This document shows, piece after piece, positions 17,975-25,471 of a stretch of 64,000 bases of DNA (its first letter is position 1; each line of letters opens with the position of its first letter). The notes beneath the pieces are model-generated. The model saw only the letters and a program-made list of their open reading frames with translations, ran no database searches and was not told the origin of the DNA. Location: NCBI GenBank assembly GCA_947445035.1, contig CANFCK010000017.1:1-64000 (forward strand). Direction: 5' to 3'. The stretch is from Deltaproteobacteria bacterium (GTDB lineage Bacteria > Myxococcota_A > UBA796 > SXON01). A program made the translations under genes and the position numbers.

Positions 17975-17991
17975 TTGACGTGTCAAGTGTA
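17975..17991 (-). promoter_or_regulatory. Promoter-proximal palindrome TTGACACGTCAA before the OmpA-fusion gene
   Basis: On the minus strand a -10-like TACACT (17986-17991) runs into the palindrome TTGACACGTCAA (17975-17986), ten bases before the ATG at 17964. The same arrangement, ending in ACRCGTCAAG, occurs before the glucosaminidase gene (33667) and the FtsB-like gene (63377). Confidence 0.45.
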
Positions 17992-18084
17992 CCGCTTCGG
18001 GGGAGGCTTGTCCAGCACCAGCGAGGCTCCGGCTGACTGCGGTCGTCCTCCCCCCGCGCCCACTCGCGGATACACCCCCCCGCG

Positions 18085-18777
18085 ATGGACACCCCCGCCC
18101 CGCTCCGCCCCGCCGCGACGATTCTCGTTTTGCGAGACACCGTCGCCGGCCCCGAAGTTTGGCTGATGGAGCGGGCGCGGACGGTGGGGTTCATGCCCTC
18201 CGCCTGGGTTTTTCCCGGAGGTCGGGTCGACCCGGCCGACGAAGCGGCGACGGTTGTGGGCGGCGACTTCGCCCGGGTCCCCAGGCACTTCTGGGTGGCG
18301 GCGGCGCGCGAACTGCATGAGGAGGCCGGCGTCGCCTTGCGCGACGGCCCCGCCTGGGACCTACGCGGCATGCGGGTGTGGGCGCATTGGATCACCCCCG
18401 AGGTGGAGCCGCGTCGCTACGACACGTGGTTCTTCGCGGCGCGGTTGCCAGACGGAGCGGAGGCCGTGATCGATGGCCAGGAGGCCAGCCGCGGCGGCTG
18501 GTACCGCCCCGCCGACGCCCTGGCGCTGTCCGAGCGGGGGGAACTTCCGGTGGCGCCGCCCACGCTGCGCACGCTGGTCGAGCTGCTCCCGTTTGCCGAT
18601 GTGGAGGCGGTGCTCGCGGCCCCGCGCCATACTCCTCCCATCATGCCCAAGTTCCTCGACGTCGACGGGACGGCGCACGTGCTGCTCCCCGGCGATCCCG
18701 ACCACCCTTCGGTAGAGCGGGTGGAGCCCCCGTGGCGCTACGTTTTTTCGGCCGGACGGTGGTGGGCGTCGCGGTGA
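18085..18777 (+). CDS. NUDIX hydrolase of the NUDT19-like, long-box type
   Basis: 230 residues. The Nudix signature is split by an insertion: GGRVDPADE, about 20 residues, then AARELHEEAGV, which carries the metal-binding glutamates. This spacing is known from NUDT19/NUDT8-like enzymes, some of which act on CoA derivatives; the substrate here is unknown. Ends PPWRYVFSAGRWWASR. The stop overlaps the GTG of the next gene (GTGA), suggesting coupled synthesis with the subtilisin-like protein. Confidence 0.82.
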   Translation: MDTPAPLRPAATILVLRDTVAGPEVWLMERARTVGFMPSAWVFPGGRVDPADEAATVVGGDFARVPRHFWVAAARELHEEAGVALRDGPAWDLRGMRVWAHWITPEVEPRRYDTWFFAARLPDGAEAVIDGQEASRGGWYRPADALALSERGELPVAPPTLRTLVELLPFADVEAVLAAPRHTPPIMPKFLDVDGTAHVLLPGDPDHPSVERVEPPWRYVFSAGRWWASR

Positions 18778-19952
18778 CGGCCGACGCGGCACCCATGCAC
18801 CTCGTCGCCGACGCGCCTCCCCCGGGCGCCGTCTCGCGCTTTGAGGGCGCGACGGGCGCCCTGGCGCGGCACTGGGTCCTCCGCGGTGAGGACGCACCGC
18901 TGCAAGCGCGCTCCCTGCTGGATCGCGGCACCATCGAGCGCGCCTGGGTCGCGATACGCCCCGCGCCGCCGCCCGAAGGAGACATCCCCCCGGAAACGCC
19001 CAGTTTCGATCAGGCGTGGCTGGCCCCCTTCCCGGACGGCTTCGGCTTTTCGGGGGCGTCGGGCTGGCCCGGCGGTCGCGGCGAGAACGTGACGATCGTC
19101 GACATCGAATTCAGTTGGGACCCGACCCACGAGGAACTTTGGCACCTCGCGTCAGAGCCGTTGGGCGGCGTGCCCGATGCCACCTGGGCTTTTCACGGGA
19201 CCGGCGTCCTCGGCATCCTCGCCGCGGGCGACAACGGCTTTGGCGTCACCGGCGCCGCGCCCCTGGCCGACGTGCGCGTGCAGCACCCGTACTTCGACGT
19301 CGATGGCGCCTTCGAGTACGACGTCGCCCGCGCCCTCGTCGAGGCGACGGCCGCGCTCTCCGCTGGCGACGTCATCCTCATCGAGCAGCAGGTCTACGGG
19401 CCGGACGACGAGTACCTCCCAGCCAGCTACGACCTTGCCGTCCGCGACGCGATCCGCGTCGCCACCGCCGCGGGAATCGTCGTCATCGAGGCCGCTGGCA
19501 ACGACGACGTGGACCTCGACGACCCGGTGTGGGAGGGCGTTTTCGTCGAAGACACCGGCGTCATCCGTGTCGGCGGCGGTGGCTCGTCATTCGACGCGGT
19601 CCCGCGCTATCGGGCCGGCTCCAACCACGGCGTGGCGGTGCACGTCCAGGCGTGGAGCAGCGACATCGTCACCTGCGCAGGGCCGCCGTACACCGACCTT
19701 TTCTACCCGGAGGAGGATCCGCGCCAGGCCTACACCTCCTCGTTCGCGGGCACCAGCGGTGCCTCGGCCCTGGTGGCGGGCGTCGCCGGGGTCCTCCAGT
19801 CCACCAGCTTCGCGGTCCGCGGCGAGCCCCTGACCCCCTACGAGCTGCGCGCCGCCTTGGTTTCAGCGGGGTGGGCCCAAGCCGAAGGCTCGCCGGAGAT
19901 CGGGCCGATGCCGGATGTGCGACGGATGCTGCGGAGCTGGTTGGTGCCGTAG
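18774..19952 (+). CDS. Subtilisin-family (S8) serine protease, no obvious signal peptide
   Basis: 392 residues. The triad is recognisable: Asp in TIVDIEFSWDPTHEEL, His in AFHGTGVLGILAAG and Ser in FAGTSGASALVAGVAG; the oxyanion Asn is in IEAAGNDD. The usual D-x-G after the catalytic Asp is D-I-E, a variant. About 110 residues precede the catalytic core as a possible propeptide. No leader is seen with the GTG start, which is supported by overlap with the NUDIX stop. The protease may be cytoplasmic or exported by an unrecognised route. Confidence 0.82.
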   Translation: MTADAAPMHLVADAPPPGAVSRFEGATGALARHWVLRGEDAPLQARSLLDRGTIERAWVAIRPAPPPEGDIPPETPSFDQAWLAPFPDGFGFSGASGWPGGRGENVTIVDIEFSWDPTHEELWHLASEPLGGVPDATWAFHGTGVLGILAAGDNGFGVTGAAPLADVRVQHPYFDVDGAFEYDVARALVEATAALSAGDVILIEQQVYGPDDEYLPASYDLAVRDAIRVATAAGIVVIEAAGNDDVDLDDPVWEGVFVEDTGVIRVGGGGSSFDAVPRYRAGSNHGVAVHVQAWSSDIVTCAGPPYTDLFYPEEDPRQAYTSSFAGTSGASALVAGVAGVLQSTSFAVRGEPLTPYELRAALVSAGWAQAEGSPEIGPMPDVRRMLRSWLVP

Positions 19953-20012
19953 CCGGTGCCCCGTGCCCCAACCGCCCCCCCGGCATAGACCGCGCGCCCT
20001 CCCGGAAGCCCG

Positions 20013-21311
20013 ATGGTCCCCCGCTACAGCACCCCTGAAATGGTCGCGATCTGGGCGCCTGAACGTCGCTTCCAGATCATGTTGGAGGTGGAGCTTTTGG
20101 CGTGCGAGGCGATGGAGTCCCGCGGCGAGGTGCCAGCGGGAACGGCGGCAGTCTGTCGGGAGCGGGCCCGCTTTGACATCGACCGCATCGATGAGATCGA
20201 GCGTACCGTCAAGCACGACGTCATCGCTTTTTTGACCAACGTCAACGAACACATCGGCGAGCCGGGGCGGCACTTGCACAAGGGCATGACGTCCTCGGAC
20301 GTGCTCGACACCGCGCTGGGGGTGCAGTTGGCCGAGTCGGGGGCGCTGCTGCGGCGTGAGCTGAACACGGTGCTCGACGCGTTGCGGCTGCGCGCGGAAG
20401 AGCACGTCGACACCGTGTGCATCGGCCGCAGCCACGGGATTCACGCCGAGCCGACCACCTTCGGCTGGAAGCTGACGATCCTGTGGGACGAACTTCGGCG
20501 CGGTCGCGAGCGTCTGGACCACGCGATCAAGGACATCTCGGTCGGCAAGATCAGCGGCGCGGTCGGCACCTTCGCCCACGTCGATCCGGCGGTGGAAGCG
20601 TACGTGTGTCAGAAACTTCGGCTGACGCCGGCTCCTGCGTCAAACCAGATCGTACAGCGTGACCGGCACGCGTTCTTCTTCAATGTTCTCGCCCTTTTGG
20701 CGACCAGCATCGAGAAGTTTGCGGTGGAGGTCCGCCACCTCCAGCGCACCGAGGTCGCCGAGGTGGAAGAGGCCTTCACCGCCGGTCAGAAGGGCAGCAG
20801 CGCCATGCCCCACAAGCGCAATCCGATCCTGAGCGAAAACCTCACCGGCCTCGCGCGGCTGATGCGGGGCTACGCGCACGCGGCGATGGACGACGTGCCG
20901 CTGTGGCACGAACGCGACATCAGCCACAGCTCCGTCGAACGGGTGATCGCGCCCGACGCGACGGTGACCCTGCACTTCATGTTGCGACGCCTGCGGGGCC
21001 TGGTCGCCGGTTTGATGGTCTACCCCGAGAACATGCAGCGCAACCTGCAGAAGAGCGGCGGCATTTACGTCTCACAGAAAGTACTTCTGGCGCTGGTCGA
21101 GGCGGGGCTCAGTCGCGAGGACGCCTATGCTCGGGTCCAGAAGGGGGCGATGGTGGTCTTTGCGCAGGGCGGCTGGCTCCCGGACCTGCTCGCAGCCGAA
21201 CCCGACGTGGGCGGAGTGCTCGGTGCGGAACGGGTGATTGCGCTCTGCGACCTTGGCTGGTACGTCCGGCACGCGCGCACCGTCCAGGCCCGGGTTTTCT
21301 CGGCCGGCTGA
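20013..21311 (+). CDS. purB: Adenylosuccinate lyase
   Basis: 432 residues. It cleaves SAICAR and adenylosuccinate to AMP precursors plus fumarate. The fumarase/aspartase signature loop is GSSAMPHKRNPI, with further motifs TSSDVLDTALG and GRSHGIHAEPTTFG. The length is normal for the bacterial single-domain form. It is preceded by 60 bases without other signals and stands alone, with no purine operon around it. Confidence 0.95.
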   Translation: MVPRYSTPEMVAIWAPERRFQIMLEVELLACEAMESRGEVPAGTAAVCRERARFDIDRIDEIERTVKHDVIAFLTNVNEHIGEPGRHLHKGMTSSDVLDTALGVQLAESGALLRRELNTVLDALRLRAEEHVDTVCIGRSHGIHAEPTTFGWKLTILWDELRRGRERLDHAIKDISVGKISGAVGTFAHVDPAVEAYVCQKLRLTPAPASNQIVQRDRHAFFFNVLALLATSIEKFAVEVRHLQRTEVAEVEEAFTAGQKGSSAMPHKRNPILSENLTGLARLMRGYAHAAMDDVPLWHERDISHSSVERVIAPDATVTLHFMLRRLRGLVAGLMVYPENMQRNLQKSGGIYVSQKVLLALVEAGLSREDAYARVQKGAMVVFAQGGWLPDLLAAEPDVGGVLGAERVIALCDLGWYVRHARTVQARVFSAG

Positions 21312-21363
21312 CGGCACGGGGGCTCTGCACCAATTCTGCACCACAGCGGTGCCATCGTGCACT

Positions 21364-22101
21364 ATGCTTTCCCTGATGGTCCTCTTTTTGACGCTCGGGT
21401 GCATCCACCAGGTCTCCTGGACCGTGGAGCATGCCGCGCGTTACCCAGCACCAACCAGCCGAGTTGCGGTGGTGGCCATGGAGCAGGCCTGTCGGCCCCT
21501 GGCGCAGGCGGTGATCGACGCGCTTCGTTCCCGACCCGGGGTCGAGGTCAGTCCGGAAGCAACGCAGCGAATTTTCGTCACGTCCTGCGACGATCTGGTC
21601 ACCACGGCCGTGGATGTCGAGGGGACCTACCCTGGGCTCACCTACGCCAACAGCGTGTACTTCGAACGCCGCCGCTATCGTTTGCACGGGTGGGCCCGTG
21701 GGGAGATCGAGGTGCAGTCGCCGGGGTTGACGCCGATGAAGTTTTCAGCCGTCGCCGAGCGGGATCAGCGCGGGGCGTGGATCGACAGTGGCGACGTGGA
21801 CATTCCCGCCTCGCCGGCCCTGCGCTCGCGCCTGGCTGAGGAGGTGGCCGACGGGCTGGTCCAGAATCTCGTGCCGCTGCCAGAGACCATCCGCCGCACC
21901 GTCTACGCCGAGCCCGAACCCGGCACGGCGCGCCAGCTCCACAACGACGCGGTCGCGGCCGAACGGGCGGGAAATCTCGACGAGGCGATGCGCCTGGCTC
22001 GGGCGGCCTACGCGGCCGATCCCGGTCCGGCGACGATGGACTACATCGAGCTTCTGGACGAGCGCGCCGAGGCGATCAACTACGCGTCGAAGGCCGAGTA
22101 G
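21364..22101 (+). CDS. Probable lipoprotein with C-terminal TPR-like helices
   Basis: 245 residues. MLSLMVLFLTLGC is a lipoprotein-like leader (cysteine 13). The body has beta-alpha sequence with VAVVAMEQACRPLAQAVIDAL, perhaps a nucleotide- or ligand-binding-like fold, and the last 60 residues form a TPR-like pair (AAERAGNLDEAMRLARAAY). ATG 21364 is chosen because it gives the leader; the longer frame upstream is not protein-like. It converges with pfk four bases downstream. Function unknown. Confidence 0.75.
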   Translation: MLSLMVLFLTLGCIHQVSWTVEHAARYPAPTSRVAVVAMEQACRPLAQAVIDALRSRPGVEVSPEATQRIFVTSCDDLVTTAVDVEGTYPGLTYANSVYFERRRYRLHGWARGEIEVQSPGLTPMKFSAVAERDQRGAWIDSGDVDIPASPALRSRLAEEVADGLVQNLVPLPETIRRTVYAEPEPGTARQLHNDAVAAERAGNLDEAMRLARAAYAADPGPATMDYIELLDERAEAINYASKAE

Positions 22102-22104
22102 GCC

Positions 22105-23142
22105 CTACCCGCCCATTTCGACGCCGACGGCGCGCGCGGTCGTGATCAGCTCTCCGTGGGCATCGACGAAGCGGTTGCTGCCCACCGCGTCCTCGAGCGG
22201 GACGCCGATGACCTTGCCGTCGCGCAGCGCGACCATCTCGCCCCAACGGTTGGCCGCTGCAAGGTCGACCGCAGCCACCCCGAAGCGGGTGGCCAAAACC
22301 CGGTCATAGGCGTCGGGCGAGCCCCCACGCTGGAGGTGGCCCAGCACGGTCAGTCGAATGTCGAGGTCAGGCTCGGCCGCTTCCAGGGCGTCCACCACCA
22401 ACTGCCCCGCGCGCCCGGTCGGCATTGCGGCCCCCGCGGGCCGGGCCGCCTCGGACACGACGATGAGCGAAAAGCGCCGGCCGATGTTGCGCCGCTGTTC
22501 AAGCTTGGCGCGGATGCGTTCCAGCTCCCACGGAATCTCTGGGATCAGGATGACATCGGCCCCGCCAGCGATGCCCCCGTGCAGGGCGATGAAGCCGGCG
22601 TCGCGACCCATCACCTCGACCACGATGCACCGATCATGGCTTTCGGCGGTCGTGTGCAGCCGGTCGAGCGCGTCGGTGACACAGTCCACCGCCGATTGGA
22701 AGCCGAAGGTCTGATCGGTGGCGCCGAGGTCGTTGTCGATGGTCTTGGGCACGCCGACCACCGGCACGCCCTCTTCCCGCATCAGCTTTTCGGCGATCCG
22801 CATCGTGCCGTCGCCGCCGATGACGATGAGCCCTTCCATCCCCAGCCGGTCAAGCTCGACCCGCACGTCGCGGGCGTGGTTTTTTCCGTCCTTCCACTTG
22901 AACGGGTCGCCGCGGTTGGTGGTGCCGAGTACGGTGCCGCCCCGACTCAAAAGCCCGCCGCACGAGCGGGGGACGAGTCGGCGGAGCCGCATCGGACGAG
23001 CAATGAGCCCGTCGAACGCGTCCTCCACCCCGGTCAGGAGCCAGCCCTTGTGCCCCACGGCGTACTTCACGACGGCGCGGATGACCGCGTTGAGCCCAGG
23101 TGCGTCGCCGCCGCCGGTCAGGATGCCCACGTGGCGTGACAT
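22105..23142 (-). CDS. pfkA: 6-phosphofructokinase, ATP- or PPi-dependent
   Basis: 345 residues. It phosphorylates fructose 6-phosphate in glycolysis. Motifs are GILTGGGDAPGLN, IGGDGTMRIAEKL, PKTIDNDLGATDQTFGF, MGRDAGFIALHGG and HLQRGGSP. The donor-determining positions are mixed: Gly in GGDGT (as in ATP enzymes) with Lys in PKTIDND (as in PPi enzymes), a combination found in group III PFKs whose donor must be tested. GGAGG lies seven bases before the ATG. It is divergent from the GH1-like gene with only 32 bases between starts. Confidence 0.93.
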   Translation of the reverse strand: MSRHVGILTGGGDAPGLNAVIRAVVKYAVGHKGWLLTGVEDAFDGLIARPMRLRRLVPRSCGGLLSRGGTVLGTTNRGDPFKWKDGKNHARDVRVELDRLGMEGLIVIGGDGTMRIAEKLMREEGVPVVGVPKTIDNDLGATDQTFGFQSAVDCVTDALDRLHTTAESHDRCIVVEVMGRDAGFIALHGGIAGGADVILIPEIPWELERIRAKLEQRRNIGRRFSLIVVSEAARPAGAAMPTGRAGQLVVDALEAAEPDLDIRLTVLGHLQRGGSPDAYDRVLATRFGVAAVDLAAANRWGEMVALRDGKVIGVPLEDAVGSNRFVDAHGELITTARAVGVEMGG

Positions 23143-23174
23143 GCTCGAGCCTCCGCGCCCGGGTAACAGTGCCG

Positions 23175-23858
23175 ATGGCAAACGGGCAGCTCCCACCCGC
23201 GGTCGTCACCGTTTCGTGGTCGCGGGTCGAGCCGACGCGGGGCGATTACGACGATGGCGCGGTGGACGAGGTTGTCGCTGCGGTGAAGCGGGCACGCGCG
23301 GCGGGGGGCGAGCCGTTGGTCGTGCTTCACGACGGCGCCTTCCCGGATTGGATCGTCGAACGCCACGGATGGCTCGACCCCGACGTGCTGGCGGCGTGGG
23401 GCTGCTACGTCGATCGGGTCGCGCAGCGCGCGGGGGTCCACGTACGACGGTGGGTGCCGATTCGCGGCCCGTTCGAGGAGGCCGGGTGGTACGACGGGGA
23501 GGGGCGTGCGGTGCTGCGGGTACTGCTGGACGCGCACGCCACGGCGTACTTGCACCTGCGCCGCAGCCAGGGCCACGGCGGCAGCCCGCCAGACGTAGGC
23601 ACCATCGCGACGTGGGGCCGTTCGCCGGCGGGCGTGGTCGAGCGCGCGCGGCGGGCGGTGGGGGGTGAGGGGGCAGATGCGTGGGTCAAGGTTTTGGCCA
23701 CGGGCAAGCTGGCGCCGCCGTTCGCGCTCTTCGGAGAGCTCCCGAACGGGACGCCGGCGCTGGACTTCATCGGGATGGAGTGGGTCGGGCCTGAGAGCGA
23801 GGCGGGACCGGCGTTGCAGCGGCTTGAGGCGCTGGGGAAGCGGGTGGTTCGGGTTTGA
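23175..23858 (+). CDS. Short GH1-like (beta/alpha) protein lacking the catalytic acid
   Basis: 227 residues, about half the usual GH1 length. The start VVTVSWSRVEPTRGDYD, then LVVLHDGAFPDWI and WGCYVDRVAQRAGVHVRRW, follow the beta-glucosidase family 1 pattern. Where GH1 enzymes have NEP, this protein has RWVPIRGPFEEAG, so the acid/base glutamate is missing; ALDFIGMEWVG replaces the usual DFxGxNYY. It is probably not a functional glycosidase. ATG 23175 gives the first recognisable residues. Confidence 0.6.
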   Translation: MANGQLPPAVVTVSWSRVEPTRGDYDDGAVDEVVAAVKRARAAGGEPLVVLHDGAFPDWIVERHGWLDPDVLAAWGCYVDRVAQRAGVHVRRWVPIRGPFEEAGWYDGEGRAVLRVLLDAHATAYLHLRRSQGHGGSPPDVGTIATWGRSPAGVVERARRAVGGEGADAWVKVLATGKLAPPFALFGELPNGTPALDFIGMEWVGPESEAGPALQRLEALGKRVVRV

Positions 23859-23956
23859 ACGGCGCTCCCCGCAGGGCCGCGATGCGCTCCGAAGCTCGCC
23901 GCGAAAAAGCGGCCGGGGTCTACCATCGCCGACCCCACGCGGCTTACCGTGGCCGG

Positions 23957-25471
23957 GTGCGTCCCCCCGAACCGCCACTCCCATTCTTGCTTCCCCTTTT
24001 GCTCTGCGCGTCGGCCTGCGAACCGACCGAGCCTGCCATCGTTCCCGACACGATGCCCCACCCCGGCGCGTGGTCCTTGGCCGGTCCCGGCGGCCCAACG
24101 ATGAGCTTTGCCGCCGATGCGTTGGATGTGCCCTGCGCCGCGCTGACCGGTGGGCCCGAAGACGCCGAGCACCACAACCTCGTGGGAATGTACGATGGAT
24201 ACCTGGTTCTTCCGTGGGCGCCGGAGTCGGGCGGCGGCGGCGTGAGCCTCTACGAGTTCGACGATCCCTGCGCGCCAGTGAAGATTGGCGAGGCCTACAG
24301 CCCGATCATGCGGGAAAGCCACACGCTCGCCATCGCCGAGGTGGATGGGCGCACGCTCCTGGCCGTCGACATGCACATGGACGAGAAGCACGGCGGCATC
24401 GGGTTTTGGGACCTGTCCGACCCCACCGCGCCGGTGTGGCTGAGCCAGCTGGAGCTGCCCGACTACGACTACCCTGACGCCTACTTTCGCGTGGCGCTGT
24501 CGACGTTCTGGCAGGGGGATCGGCTCTATGTTTCGGCCGGGTTCAACGGCATCTTCGTGGTGGACGTGTCCGACCCGGAAGCGCCGTTGATTCTGGACAA
24601 TTTCACCGAGGTGGCGTTTTTGGCCGGGAGCTTCCACGTGATCGGCAACCTCGCGCTCGCCAGCTCGGCGGGGCTGCTCAAGACCATGACCCTTGACATC
24701 GGCGATCCCGACAACTGGCAGCGGCTGGCCACCTGGGAAACGGCGGACGCGGCCGGAAAGCTGCATCCCTACTACTTTGCGACCGTCGGCGGCCGCTATG
24801 CCCTGTTCGCGCGCAAAGACACCGGCGGCGGCCCGATCGTGTACGACCTGAGCGATCCGGGCCTCCCCAAGCTGGTGGGCGGCGCCGAGAATCCCGAGGC
24901 AGACGGCGGGTACGTGTACCGTCACCACGACCTGCTCTTCCAGGGTGAAAGCAACTTCGGGTCGCGATACGACTTCACCGACCCGGCCTTGCCGGTCGAG
25001 GTCGCCCGCATCGACATCTCCGGCGACTTCGACACGCTGACGCCGATCGGGAACGTGGCGGTCGCGAGCGTGGACGACGGAGCGGACCCTGGCCTTGCAA
25101 CGGTGGTTTTCCCGTGGGATATGGAGCCCGACAGTCGGGGCCCCACGGCCGAGCTGACCAACCCGGCGGACGGCGCGGTCTGGATTCCCGTGACCGGGAG
25201 GGTGGGGCTGAGCTTCGACGAGCTGGTCGAGCCGCGCAGTGTGCACGCCGGCTCGTTCCGGGTGTGGGACGCAAGCGGGCGCGCGGTTCCGGGGCGGTTC
25301 TACGCCCAGGAGCACATCGTCAACTTCGTCCCCGACGCCTTACAGGCCGATACCACCTACTTCGTACAGGTCCCGGCGGGGGGAATCGCCGACGTGACCG
25401 GCAACCCGACGACGACCACGCTGGAGTTTTCGTTCGCGACGGGGGCCACGGTGGCCCAGCGACCGTGGTGA
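23957..25471 (+). CDS. LVIVD-repeat beta-propeller lipoprotein with Ig-like C-terminus
   Basis: 504 residues from the GTG at 23957. The leader LLPLLLCASAC offers a lipid-attachment cysteine. The propeller is made of LVIVD-type blades (GIFVVDVSDPEAPLIL, GFWDLSDPTAPVWL, IVYDLSDPGLPKLV). The last 105 residues form an Ig-like Big_5/SbsA-type domain (LTNPADGAVWIPV, ADTTYFVQVPAGGIADVTGN). The stop overlaps the start of the di-haem gene by four bases, so the two surface proteins are made together. Confidence 0.85.
   Translation: MRPPEPPLPFLLPLLLCASACEPTEPAIVPDTMPHPGAWSLAGPGGPTMSFAADALDVPCAALTGGPEDAEHHNLVGMYDGYLVLPWAPESGGGGVSLYEFDDPCAPVKIGEAYSPIMRESHTLAIAEVDGRTLLAVDMHMDEKHGGIGFWDLSDPTAPVWLSQLELPDYDYPDAYFRVALSTFWQGDRLYVSAGFNGIFVVDVSDPEAPLILDNFTEVAFLAGSFHVIGNLALASSAGLLKTMTLDIGDPDNWQRLATWETADAAGKLHPYYFATVGGRYALFARKDTGGGPIVYDLSDPGLPKLVGGAENPEADGGYVYRHHDLLFQGESNFGSRYDFTDPALPVEVARIDISGDFDTLTPIGNVAVASVDDGADPGLATVVFPWDMEPDSRGPTAELTNPADGAVWIPVTGRVGLSFDELVEPRSVHAGSFRVWDASGRAVPGRFYAQEHIVNFVPDALQADTTYFVQVPAGGIADVTGNPTTTTLEFSFATGATVAQRPW

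Noticed and set aside
15247-18036. A 929-codon open frame on the plus strand
   Set aside because: It is the antisense shadow of the Asp-rich TSP3 and OmpA coding sequence, rich in Val/Gly/Ala without domain features.
21320-21355. Sigma54 promoter before the lipoprotein at 21364
   Set aside because: A GGCACG box is present but the GG-N10-GC spacing fails.
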